This document shows positions 1 to 10,876 of a stretch of DNA of 64,000 bases, piece by piece. The notes under the pieces were generated by a model. That model was given only the letters and a program-made list of their open reading frames with translations, had not been told where the DNA came from and did no database searches. A program made the translations under genes and the position numbers. The stretch comes from Erythrobasidium yunnanense (taxonomy: Eukaryota > Basidiomycota > Cystobasidiomycetes > Erythrobasidiales > Erythrobasidiaceae): the NCBI GenBank assembly GCA_001600175.1, contig BCJC01000002.1, positions 3,135,111-3,199,110 of the forward strand, written 5' to 3'. The first letter of the stretch is position 1; each line of letters opens with the position of its first letter.

Positions 1-510
1 GGCCAGTCTACGCAGCTATGCACTCTGTCGGAACACCTATCGAATATGACTTCGGATCTCGGGAAGACCAGATGGTTGAGGTCAGTCAACGACCCGTTTT
101 GCCTATTGTCAGTCCAATACTAAGAAATACCTTGTACCGTCCAGGATCCCCTGAACGACGACTTCCAGCGTCTCTGGAACGAGACTGCCCGAACCAACGC
201 GCAAATCTACCAAGAACTCTTCCATTGCGTCCCCGCTTTTGGCGTAAAGAACTGGGACGACTACAAGACCTGGGTGTCGCCGACTAAGAAGATCGGCCAT
301 ATCTACAATCAGGACAATCTCGAACTATCGTATATCAAGTCGCAACTTGCTAAAATCAGGGGTCACATCGTGGAGATGCCTACAGGTGAGAAAGCTTAGC
401 TTGTGAATGGCCAGAATCTAGCTGATAAGTGCTTGTTTCGCAGACTTCCTAGAAGAAGCTGGCCTTCTGGAGATGTCTGCGGCAGTCAATCCGCTAACAT
501 TACCAAGTAG
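1..510 (+). CDS. SPO14: Phospholipase D (Spo14/PLD1 family), C-terminal end, 5' truncated by window edge
   Basis: Phosphatidylcholine-hydrolysing phospholipase D, the fungal Spo14/PLD1 enzyme that makes phosphatidic acid for membrane traffic. Only the last part is present. The exon from 145 reads DPLNDDFQRLWNETA, then QIYQELFHCVP and, before the last intron, KIRGHIVEMP. These match the conserved C-terminus of eukaryotic PLDs (human PLD has [20 protein letters not shown]). An intron of about 386-443 separates the final exon (DFLEEAGLLEM...), which stops at 508-510. Another intron probably spans 81-144 (gtcagt...ccag). The reading frame before position 81 is not certain: three frames are open there and none clearly gives the expected EHLG motif. 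Both HKD catalytic motifs lie upstream, outside the window. The family call is secure from the tail alone. Confidence 0.82.
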
Positions 511-719
511 GCAGTACCACCTCGCCGGGCAGCCATTTGGTTCAAGGCTGACTTGTTCTCCGTGCCAGTCTACCTATAAAATAAGCCCTCGCGACTCGTT
601 GGGTATGCTTGATCTAGATGATTGGGCTAGAGAGGGTTGATACTAGGAGTGTTTCGTCATGTGGTAGTGTAAATGGCTAGAGAACAGTAATGCAAGCTAT
701 GTACAATGAGTGACTATGC

Positions 720-2745
720 TTAATCAATGACGATGACGGGAGGTACTGGCTTGTCTATGTCCATATGCTCGACCTCCGTTTTCTTGGGCGTCCTAAGACT
801 CCTTGCGATTTCCCGGAACATAGGCAACACACCTTCGCCAGTTGCAGCGCTCACTGCGAACCAGTTGATCCGCACTCTTGACATCGCTGGCGGGACTTGC
901 TGGGCGCGTAGCCAGTGCAAAGAGGTTTGTTTGGCTTGTTCGATTCGCTCAGGCATGTTATCGGGTGCAAAGAGGTCGCATTTGTTGGCTACGAGGCAGA
1001 TCAAGCTGTTGTTTGCCGGGTCTTGTAGATACCGCAAGGCTTCCTCTTGCGCATGTGTGAAGGAAGACTGTGCCGAGTCTGTCAGCTTCTACAGTGTACC
1101 ACACGCTGTAGGTAGACTTACCTGATCGTTGACATCGTAAACAACCATCTGGACTTGTAGACCTGCCAAGGCTGCTTTGCCAGAGTATTCTTGATTCTGA
1201 AAATCCCACTGTTCCGTCGCTTGCTCCGCGCGTCGATAGACAAGCTTATTACGCTGTTTGCCCTTCTCAAACAGATTGACGCGAGCTTCGGGCTCCTTCT
1301 CGAGGTTCTGTTTTTCTCGCTTTGTCTGAGGAGTTCGCTGCTGTGTTTGTTGCATGATGAGCGAGGTCTTGCCAGATCCGGCAGCGCCTGTTCAGATCGT
1401 TGTCAGCTACACACTCACTTACGTGCGTAAAAAGGGGCTTACCAGATACAGTCACAGTATGGAAAGTGCAGCCAGCGCCTGCATCGACAGCAATGACGCT
1501 ACGCTTCCCGATCTTCCTTCCAGCTTTCTCTGCCTCTATCTCCTCCGCAACCAGCTCTTCTCCCGGCTGTTCAGTTCCGGAATCGGATAAAACAGCAGCT
1601 TGTTTGCGAGACTTGGCCTTCGATGACGCTTTGACAGTAGGTGAGGCAGCTTCTATTGTTGCAGAAGCAATGCGAGCACGCGTCATGCTTCGCGTCACGC
1701 GGTCACTTCCAGGTGTAAGCGAGGTAGCACGGAGCTTTTGCTTTGTTGGCGTTTCTGTCAGAGCTGGTGATGGCGATCGTGAGATTGGCTCGTCGATAGC
1801 TTTTTTGACTTCTCTAACTGGCTTTGCAGCACTTCGAGGCAATGCTGGCTGTAGACAAGGCTCTTTTGTCTCAGCTTTGATAGGTGAGGGGCGCTTGCGA
1901 CTGGCCAGAAGCGCCTCATGAAGCTCCTGAGTTTTGACAGGCGAATCGAGAGCCGATATAATGGAGGGAGAGACTGTGCGAATCCGGACCTTCCGCTTGC
2001 TAGTCAAATGGCGAGCGTGAGGATCCGCCTCGATCCTAACAGGAACTGTGGATGCTCGCTTTGCAAGCAGGTTGCGAATGATGCTGTAGACTGAAAGGAA
2101 AACCAAGAGGAGGAAGATAGCCGTCGTACGAAGCGAATCGCCTGAGTCTCCGGCTAGCGTAAGCGAGTCGCTAGCACAGTTCGATGCCGATGTTGCCTGT
2201 GCAACGTATGCACCAAGGTCCAGAGCCAAGGAAGGGTTCTGCTCCGGCGCCGAGACGATAATATCGGCGGCGAGGACGCTTGTCGAGGTGTCATGGTCGA
2301 TCGGTGGTATTACGACCTTCGGTATCATGTCTAGTACGAGACATAGGGCCGTAAGGATGGTAGCTATTGTGATGATCGGCTTTGGCACTCCGAAAGTCTG
2401 CCGCCAGGTCTGATGCTGGTCCTTTCTGTACGCAATTGCTGCTGAAAGAGCTGAATCCTCCTCAAGATGTGAAATTTCCTTCATGTCAGCCATGCGGTGG
2501 ATCTCCTCTTGCTCTTCCTCGGCGTCTGACCGTGATGAAGAGTCATTGTCCGCTGATTCGCCAAGTTTTGCAGGGAGGCCTTCTAGCGCGGTAGAGAAAG
2601 ATGCCTGATCGTCTGGTAGACCGGATAGTTCGCTATGTGTGAATTGTGGAAGAGACACCGAAGCGTCTTCTGTATCGACTAGTATGCTTGAAAAGACATC
2701 CGAGTTTATGCCGATTTTGGTGTCACATTCAAGCTCGCTATTCAT
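720..2745 (-). CDS. Membrane-anchored, divergent Rab-like small GTPase with a long N-terminal extension (638 aa)
   Basis: Three exons close in frame: 2745-1443, 1387-1122 and 1067-720 on the minus strand. The first ~434 residues are acidic and Ser/Pro-rich, with two hydrophobic segments at about residues 122-141 and 205-224. A Ras/Rab-type G domain then spans the exon joins: P-loop SGAAGSGKTSL across the first splice site, WDFQNQE where Rabs have WDTAGQE, VVYDVNDQSSF matching the Rab beta-4 region, ANKCDL (G4 NKxD) and SAATGEG (G5). The G domain ends in an acidic tail with no C-terminal cysteine for prenylation, so anchoring by the two membrane segments is my inference. The switch II catalytic DxxG/Q is replaced by DFQN, so GTP hydrolysis may be impaired. 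An SRP-receptor-beta relationship was considered (N-terminal membrane anchor plus G domain), but the motifs fit Rab better. Exact subfamily unknown. Confidence 0.75.
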
Positions 2746-2809
2746 TACGCCAGGCTATTAGTCATAACGATGATGCGATTAAAGCTCAGAAGGTTGCATT
2801 ACGTATGCA

Positions 2810-5800
2810 TCAGATCAGCCTTACTTTCTCTCCAACGTCAGAGAAGGAGATGTAGGAGGTTCCTCGCTCGCTGGGCGTATGTAGATGATATTGACTAACG
2901 CTTTGAAGCCATGGCTGTATATTGACTTGCGACCTGGAACTTCCGACAACTGGTTGGGGTGCGAGATGATCGGCCACGATTGCAGGCGGCGTTGTCTCCG
3001 CTTTTGGCACGTCTAGCCTTTGCGATATGGAATAGGAGTGTCTTGGTCCATCCTTGTAGCCCGTGATACTTTCGCCTGGCCCGCTTGCAACGCTCTCCTC
3101 GTATCCCGAGCAAGGACCCTCTTTTTCAACGAAGCCATTCTCGGTCTGTTCGCCAAGTTGAACGTATTGCGCGTCGCTAGATACGCTTGCGCTGATGTCT
3201 ACATCACTGCTGAGCAGCGAGAAGTGCGAGATCTGTGACGACGTTGGCGAAAAGACCGGCTGGCTGTCTTCGTCCTCCTTCGTGACTTCGACAAGCGACG
3301 AGCAGTCATCGTCGCTGCCAGGCCTAGTAACTGGTACTTCTGGTAGTCGCAAGTTCGAAACATGCATTCTTGACGTTGCGACCCCGGAAATTGGGTTGGT
3401 CGGAGTAGAGAGGCGCGTCAACTGGCTTGACTCTAAGTTGGCTTGTATAGTAATGCACAACAAATCGTATTCACTCAAGTATAGTCGCATCACGAGATAT
3501 GCAAACCCCAAAACTCCGCATCTTAGCACAACGACGGCCAAATCATATCCACCTGCAGAGCCCGCTATTGGGATGCATCGAGTGTCCCTGCTTGGCGTGC
3601 TCAGCGTATTCGTCTAATGAGCTTCCTTATCAGCTCACCTCTGGGACATCCATAGAAGTATTAGGGGCAGCCTCATCGTTTTGTGAGTACCAAAGTGGCT
3701 TTTCGCCGTAAACGCCCTTGCAATCCTTCACCACTCGAGAATGTTGCGTATGGACCTCGTCTTTGATCAGGGCTGCTACGAAGTCTGGCTTCCAGATTCC
3801 GAGCAGACGTTCGCCTTCAGCTAGGATAAGCTTGTCGACGATGACAACCTCGCTTTGAGCGTAGTTATGATAGAGGTTGTTGGCCGCGCGAGACATGACC
3901 TGCAGATTCATAGACTTGAAGTCCACTTCGTGAGGTTGGAACGGCCCGGTCTTCTGTGGGTTCAGCCAACGCTTACATCGATAAAGTGTATACTACCGCT
4001 CACCTTGGGCTTAGAGTTGAGAACCGACAGACCATGAATAAGGTGACAATCAGTAATCGATCGGAAGTCCTTCGGTCGCATCTCAAGCAGGAAGCCAAAG
4101 TACGGGCAGCGGCCTTTGAGAATGGCCAACGATTCGATATTGAACACTGCCATCCAGAAGAAGAAGACGGCTATCAATATCCATACACCAGGGGGCCTGC
4201 GAATTTTTCTGATCAACTACAGCTCCTAGGGCGCGTCGAATGATATTGGCTTACCAAAGATAGAACCACCACATCCAGCAGAACAGCTCCCACTTTATCG
4301 TATAGAACTGCATGTTATCGACCTACAAGTAGCAGATGAGCATAGGAAAGCATCGATCTGAGAGTGTCATTTTAATTACCACATTGTTGGTAGGCTTGAA
4401 CACGGCCGGTATTGCTTTTGCCCATGCGGCCAGCCGGTCAAAGTCCTCTTTATGCTCTTCCAAGAGCATCTGGAACTTTTGAGGGTGGTCTTTTACCGAA
4501 AAGTCTTTGTCTGATATCTGTACGAAAATATCAGACGGAGATGCTGTGAGGTCTTCCATAGACAAAAAATCGTCTTTGGCGCTTTCTGGAGAGGTCTTGA
4601 GTGTGTCCGGGATAACAGGCATTGGGTAAAGCAGACCCAATTGCGAGCTGAAGTCATTTAGCTTATGGTGGCTGGCGAACAAGCGCTTCCCCAACGCAGT
4701 ATCGCGGTTTGCAACCTTTTGTCGGATGCTGGATCGAGTATAGGGAACGAGCAGAGTATGCTAGACCAGAATTAGCTCGAGCGCTGTTGATTATCGCATC
4801 GCTTGCGACTCACTTCGTACAAGGTATCTCCTACGCTGTCCATCGCAGTCTGTATCTCTTCCGCAAGTACTTTCAGGTCAGAAGAGATCTTGTCCTCTAT
4901 AGGAAGCAGATGAGCAGCCAAAAATCGAGACATGCAGAACCAAGGCAGGCTTTGCGGCGGACAGACGAACTTGAGCAGGTTTAGTGCTGCCGGCATAACA
5001 GTGGTATTGGACCGTTCGTTGTGATGACCCATAGCAAGATCGCCTCCTTCATTCGCATAAAGGCGATAAGTGATATCTAGACTTGCCCGCAGAGGTCGAG
5101 GAGCGGCGTATGAATCTGTGCCCTTCGTTAGAATACATACCTGGACGGAGTGAGAGCTTACCATAAGATATCAAACCTGTTCCGTAAACTCGATAGGAAC
5201 GAGTCTCTACAATGCGTCCGCCTTCGAACGCGTCTGGGACCTTGGATCCAGGAAAGTGTACAAGCTGCTGAAGTTCGAAACGTGAACGCTTTGCCAGCTT
5301 CAAATCTCTGACCTTGATCAAGCGCAAAGGAAAGCGCGTATCAGCTTCGATAGCTAGATTCTGGACAATAGACTTCGTCTTGTCGAAACCTTCGGGTGTC
5401 GAATGTTCAATGGGTACTCGTATAGTGTGGAATAGATCTGGACAGCTGTGGTCCTTCATGACAGTCGCAAAGATTGTTGCAGATTCTCCCGCAATGTGTT
5501 CTTTTGCGAGCATGTTCCTCACGGACGTCATGAGAGGGCTGTCGTCTAGGCGTGTCGCGCCACCGTACATCTTGTAGTGTTCCGAACACATTGCCTCCGT
5601 CATGTTTGCTGTCGTTTTGCAGATCACCTCAGCGCTGCAGACTGGACACGGGATGAGCTTTGTGCAGGCGACCTGTCAGAATCGAGGTGGAGAGCTTACT
5701 CAGCTTACGCTCAGAACATCAAAAGGTCGGAATTTGCCTTACTGTATCTTCAAGATGTTCATGGACATGCTTGTGCTCGCTCACTGCTTCTTCGCGGCGG

Positions 5801-7325
5801 TACAGGATTCCATTGAGTAGATAAAGCGGGTCCTCGTGGTCCAATAGTGCCATCAAAAGAAAGATGCAGGAGGCCATGACCGGCACAGATCTGCTGTACG
5901 TCAGTACATGCGGCAGCATTGCGAGCTAGCTTTAGCCTACAGTCCTTTTGCGCCAAGTTTATGCCAAACCGTGCGCAAGCCAGCATGACGGTGTTCCTTT
6001 GTGACTCCAAGCACGACAGGAGGAATCCCGCCTTGCCCAGATGCCATGATCATATCACCGTCCCCGAGACTGGTGGGCGAGCGCAAGAGATCTAAATTGG
6101 GCTCGTAAGCTCGAGCTCCTTTTGGACGTAGGCCTCAGAATCGCACCGAGAACAGTCGTCCTTTCGCCATAGAAGCCAGATTCAACTTTGTCCGCAAGGA
6201 TTTGCCTTACTTCGGTGTCCGAATATCCATAGAAGGCGCCGAGATAATCAACAGAAGCGGCTAGTTGCGCCCAGGTGAGGATCTGCGCAGCGTAAGGTCC
6301 TGCAATGACTTCTCCGTCTTCATGCCAAACGAAGTCAAAGCTTGTGCAGAGCGCCCATGACGGTAACTCTGTAGTCGCACGTCTCTTAGTCAGAGCCGCA
6401 TAGGATTTTTAGTAAAGGAAGCAACTTACCAAAGCTAGGCCCGAGAGCTGCTTTCTGCGTATAAAATGTGTACTGGATGTTGGAGCGATCTATGTAAAAG
6501 TGTGCAGCTATCGCTCCCGCTTCCCTTCTATAATAGATCTTAATGGTAGGACGTGCTCCAACCTTGGAATCCCCTGCCATCTTCGACACTGCTCTGCTCC
6601 AAGCCGCTGAAGGAGCGCTGCCTCCGCTTCGATACCCAAGGAAGATGAGGAGTGTTCGACAGAGCCTTGGACATTTCCGTATGACCTCGACAGTCAGAAG
6701 GTTTTCATCGGCGATGTTGACGGCAGCTCGTTCTTGGGCAATGAAAGAGAGCTTGCTTGTGTCGAGACGCGCGACGGGAGGCCGACGAACCATCACGGCC
6801 GGTCGCTTCAGTCCTACGTGCAGACGCCCGCTACTTTCGAAATTGGCTTGTGCGACACACTCCTCGTAAAGTGAAAGCAGAGTGCTGTACTCTTCGTCAG
6901 ACTATTGCAACGAAGTCAGCCAAATCTATAGAAAGTCTGTGGGGGACACCGACAATCTCTGGCACGCTAAGCTCGTCTTCTACGCGATAGCCTGCAGCTT
7001 TTTCGTCAAATTCCGCAACAAGCTGCTTCATTGGATCATAGACTTTAGGGAAAGTGGGAAGGTTCTTGCGTCGCCAGAAGTTGCCGTAGTAATCGACACG
7101 GCTACGCCCTATGCTAGTGTCCGGAGCGCATAAGCTGTCCATGGCGTCGCAAGTCGTCTCCAGCTGCTTCAGGGTGTCTTCCCCTAACTTTGCAAGACGC
7201 TCATTGACATCTGTTGTCTTGACGTCGTCCGGGCAGGCAAGCTCGATCTTGAGCCTGAAGAGTTTGGTGACGAGCTTTTGCTGCACTAGTTGAGGCAGCG
7301 GGGTCTCTGTAGCGATGGGCTCCAT
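2810..7325 (-). CDS. Large unrecognised multi-exon membrane protein
   Basis: A long chain of exons runs from ATG 7325 (MEPIATETPLPQLVQQ...) down to a stop at 2810. Joins I could close: 6901 after an intron ending in atag; about 6430 to 6370 (LGPSF|E LPSWALCTSF); about 5948 to 5900 (LGAKGL|SVPVMASC); and about 5747 to 5690 (HEHLEDT|VACTKLIPCPVC). Hydrophobic stretches include MASCIFLLMALLD, a Trp-rich FCWMWWFYLW near 4270 and AVVVLRCGVLGFAYLVMRL near 3520, followed by a ~210-residue Ser/Asp-rich tail. Two further joins are odd. Around 6120 the frame only continues with a 28-nt intron or a one-base shift in a T4 run. Near 3640 it needs a 34-nt intron (3647-3614) or a 106-nt one with a weak donor. 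The join near 5165 stays unresolved. It could be two genes or partly decayed. No domain recognised; function unknown. Confidence 0.5.
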
Positions 7326-7529
7326 GATGCTGGCTGGATAGATGGAAGTAGCGAGAAGAGACAGAAGACTTCGTTAGCTAGGGTACAAAAGCAGAACATC
7401 AGAGCGACATCAGGAAGTGTGAAAAGGCATGAGTATTTGGGCCGCGAAGATGTTTAACAAGGACTAGGAAGGGCGAGGTTTGAGCGCGCTTTTACACGCG
7501 GTGCTCTCCTTGTCTTCGCACCAGACGCA

Positions 7530-8260
7530 ATGCAGCAGCTGCTCGAGGAGAGCAAGAAGATGTGAGGAGCACTTGTCGCTCGTCGAGGCTTGCTGGGTTG
7601 CTGAACTGAACGTCCTGTTATCGAATCGCAGGCTCCTTCGCGGCCTTCCTAGCTACTATGAGGAGCCTGACATCTGCCGCAAACTGTCCAAGCTCTTCTA
7701 CAACAGTCAAATTGACGATATGGTGAATGAAGGCGAGGAGTACTTGGAGCAGCCAGGTCTCGCTCCCGAAGTCGCCGCCGAGGTCCTTGTTTGGTTGACA
7801 ATGGGCTGGTGGAAGTTGAAGAAGCCTGTTCTGGTCAAAGAGAGAGTACGTAGCATGTGTGGAGCTCTTCATATGCCAAATCTGATGATATTGTTTGAAA
7901 ATGAACGCATAGATTGACGAAGCCGTCGAGCAACTCAAGTCTCCACACTTTCCAAAATACCACCCATCAGCGCCTTACCCATACAGCCTCGTCGTTCTAC
8001 AGCCACTACGAGATGTACTGAGTAAATGCGGACCTGGCGACGCCAATTACCTGGACGCACTACTCAATTTTGTGCAATTCCCGTTTCCCCGTCTGGCACC
8101 TGGCGAGATAGCCAAAGCTACGCCTCTCAATCCTCTCCAACACAAGCGTTCAGGCGACAAGCTGTCAGGTCGCTCGCCCGTGAAGCGGGGGCGCATGAAT
8201 TCGGGATCTCCAGGCTCATCTCGACCTCGTTCGCCTGAGGTGTATATGAAGGCGTACTGA
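7530..8260 (+). CDS. Small protein of unknown function (197 aa)
   Basis: Three exons close exactly in frame: 7530-7561, 7632-7845 and 7913-8260. Donors are gtgagg and gtacgt; acceptors are cgcag and catag. The product starts MQQLLEESKKMLLRGLPSYY and contains an aromatic/acidic helical core (ICRKLSKLFYNSQ, EVAAEVLVWLTMGWWKLKKP). A Pro-rich middle (FPKYHPSAPYPYS) follows, then a basic Ser/Arg tail ending in VYMKAY. The frame is also open upstream of this ATG (FTRGALLVFAPDA...) back to a stop near 7450, so an earlier start or upstream exon is possible. No signal peptide or membrane segment. It is divergent from the large minus-strand gene across a 205-bp shared promoter region. I do not recognise the family. 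Confidence 0.6.
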
Positions 8261-8389
8261 GCGCTCGCGACCGCATGATATTGTTGTCATCTGATTACCT
8301 GTTATTGAAGTACCGCCTACAAGCGGCCATTCTCGTTGTACTAAAGGATCACTTCGTTGCCATTCTGCCTTTCTCCAATCAAGCTAGTC

Positions 8390-10577
8390 ATGGAAGCGGG
8401 CAACGACAAAGCAGCACTACGTATCTGTATCATCGGAGCTGGTGCAGCAGGTCTCGTCTGCCTCAAAACGACTCTAGACGCAAGCCAGCGGTTCGCATCG
8501 CAGCCTCAAGACCCCATACTCGTCGAGGCGGAAGGGGAGATAGGAGGAACATTCAGATATCGATCTTACGAGAACAGCGAGCTCGTGTCCTCTAGAAGCC
8601 TTACCGGGTTCAGTGACTTCCGAATCCCGAAAAGCAATAAGGGCATTGGGGATCATGTCAGTTTGGAGGCATACGTCGAGTATTTGAAGGTGAGATTAGC
8701 GGTCTTGCACTTGCACACTGCTAATCCTCATGAACAGTCCTACGTAGAGCACTTCAAACTAGACTCTGGCACAGGATGGGATGGTCAGCCTGGGCGATTC
8801 CGAATGAACACCCGCGTCTTGAAGATCGAGCGCAAAGGCAGCAAGCACCTCGTCACGCTACAGCGAAAAGCTCCTGCTCTCAGTCGTCCAGACTCTGGTA
8901 CCGACATCTCGCAGCTCCCCGAAAACGCGGAAGAAGATAACTCAATCTATACCCTCGAGGCCGATGCTGTGGCTGTCTGCAGCGGGCTTCACGTTACGCC
9001 TGCCGTACCAGATATTCCTGGTGTTGAGAACATACCGGAAGCGATTCACAGCAGTGCCTATCACGGTCGAAGCCAGCTCGCCGGGAAACGCGTGATGATC
9101 TTAGGATGCGGAGAGACTGCGATGGACATCGCGTATGAGAGCTGTAAAGCTGGTGCGAAGGAGGTCACTTTATGCCATAGAGGTGGCTATTTGTCTTTCC
9201 CGAAAGTCCTCAACAACTTCAAGCTTTTCGGCATCAACTTCGATGGCGAACTATCTATCGATGGCTTGATCACAAACCTCTTCGAAACGGCATATGTACA
9301 TCCATGGGTCAAGCGCACGCATCTGCGCTGGTTCGTATCAGACTTTGTCATCAAGCGGGTCCTATGGTTCATGACTGGTACTCAAGCGGGATGCAATCAA
9401 TGGTGAGCGCATTTGGTTCGCACGAAGTCTCCAATACGCTGACATACATTGACAGGGTCGGCGAACTTCCTGACGAAAGACTGGGCAGAGCTTATGTCTT
9501 GTGAGTACCGATATCCCGCTCGCAAACGCTAGCTAACACAATTCTCAGCCTTAACAAGAGTCACAAAGCTCAAGTCTTCATCAACAAGCCACACAAGCCA
9601 GCTCGCCGCTGGTTGAACATCCTCTCGCACTATTCCGATCCTCAAGAAGATATCGATCTTCCCATTCACGTAGATCTAGCACCTTTCCCCAAGATGGTCA
9701 ACAAAGACGGAACTGTGTTGTTCAGCGACTGCAGAGACGGACGGAAAGAAGAAAGAATGAAGAGGAAGCGCGTACAGCCGGACCTGCTGATCTACGCCAC
9801 GGGATACAAACAGAACTTTGACTGGCTGGGTGAGGGCTATCCGAGAGGTCCTCAAGACGTAGACACGCTAGAAATGCTGGACTCGAGCGATCCTTCGTTA
9901 TGCTGGATCGGGCATGTGCGACCGGGAGTTGTACGTCAGCTTCATACTACGCAGAAGGCTTGACTGACTTGGCTGCGCAGGGAGCTATTCCACCCATCGC
10001 CGAAGAGCAAGCAATGCTATGGTCGCTTATCCTACAGAATCGGGTGCCTATTCCCAAAGATCCAGGCTACTATCGCCTGCTGGCGAAGAAGCAGGCTCGC
10101 ATTCAGGTTCGCACAACATCATCGCAGAGCTGCTAGATAGCTGACGCCTTTGTATTGCAGTATGGTGTTGACCACTCAACATACTCGCACGCCCTGGCAG
10201 ATGCTTTCGGTGGAGCGCCTTCCCTTTCTGAACTCTATTGGCAATATGACTTCAAGATCCTGATTGCCTACTGCTTCGGAGCAGCTTTCACGCCATTCTA
10301 CCGCCTTGTCGGCCCCTTCCGCTCAGAAACCGCTCCCGAGATCATCAAGACTGAGATCTGGGAAGTAATCTGCCGAAGAGGCTTGATTGGGAACCTGTTC
10401 ATGGGTCTTATCCCTATGATTTTCTATGGACTGGTATCAGGCATAGCATTGCTTCTGGAAACAGCTTGGCTGGCACTCAAGCGCGTTGGGGTGGAGATTC
10501 CATTGCCAGAGCTGCTTCGCGACAACGATGGCAGTCCACAGACAGATTCCCTTAACCCTGCAAAGAAGATGGAGTAG
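8390..10577 (+). CDS. Flavin-containing monooxygenase (FMO/dimethylaniline monooxygenase type), 644 aa
   Basis: FAD- and NADPH-dependent monooxygenase that would oxidise a soft nucleophile (N or S) or act as a Baeyer-Villiger-type enzyme. Six exons sum to 645 codons: 8390-8689, 8738-9402, 9456-9500, 9549-9930, 9981-10106 and 10161-10577. The N-terminus has the FAD Rossmann motif CIIGAGAAGLV. The second nucleotide-binding motif is VMILGCGETAMD, preceded by IHSSAYHG, which sits where FMOs carry their signature. LIYATGY is the conserved C-terminal ATG motif. The protein ends in a hydrophobic helix (LFMGLIPMIFYGLVSGIALL) like the ER anchor of FMOs. Start chosen at the ATG 11 codons into the open frame, because the upstream extension has no ATG. 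It begins a block with an MBL hydrolase, an SDR and a regulator. Substrate unknown. Confidence 0.92.
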
Positions 10578-10876
10578 GGCGATGCATTCAGCAGAATGAT
10601 CAGGCTGGAAGGCCTTTACATGCAGACCGAGCTGTACGACAGACGTGTGTAGCGCGATGTAGCTTTACAACGCGACACTACGCATTCATCAGACATAACG
10701 CAAGCTAATCGCAAGCCTTGCAAGCTTCGCACAGTCTAATGCTATCTCCGACAGCCCTGACACTAAGTTTTCCTGTCCCTTGTCCATTCGGTACCAGTAC
10801 ACAGGTAGCTATGGGACTAGTATGCACGGCCCTGCATCTTTCTCCGAGGGCCAACCCAATTCTCAGGCTTCAATGC

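Noticed and set aside
720-2745. Assignment as SRP receptor beta subunit
   Set aside because: The N-terminal anchor fits, but the G-domain motifs (VVYDVNDQSSF, NKCDL, SAATGEG) match Rab-type GTPases better than SRbeta.
6117-6125. A certain frameshift breaking the large membrane protein gene
   Set aside because: A 28-nt intron with gt...ag ends explains the offset equally well, so I report the ambiguity and not a pseudogene.
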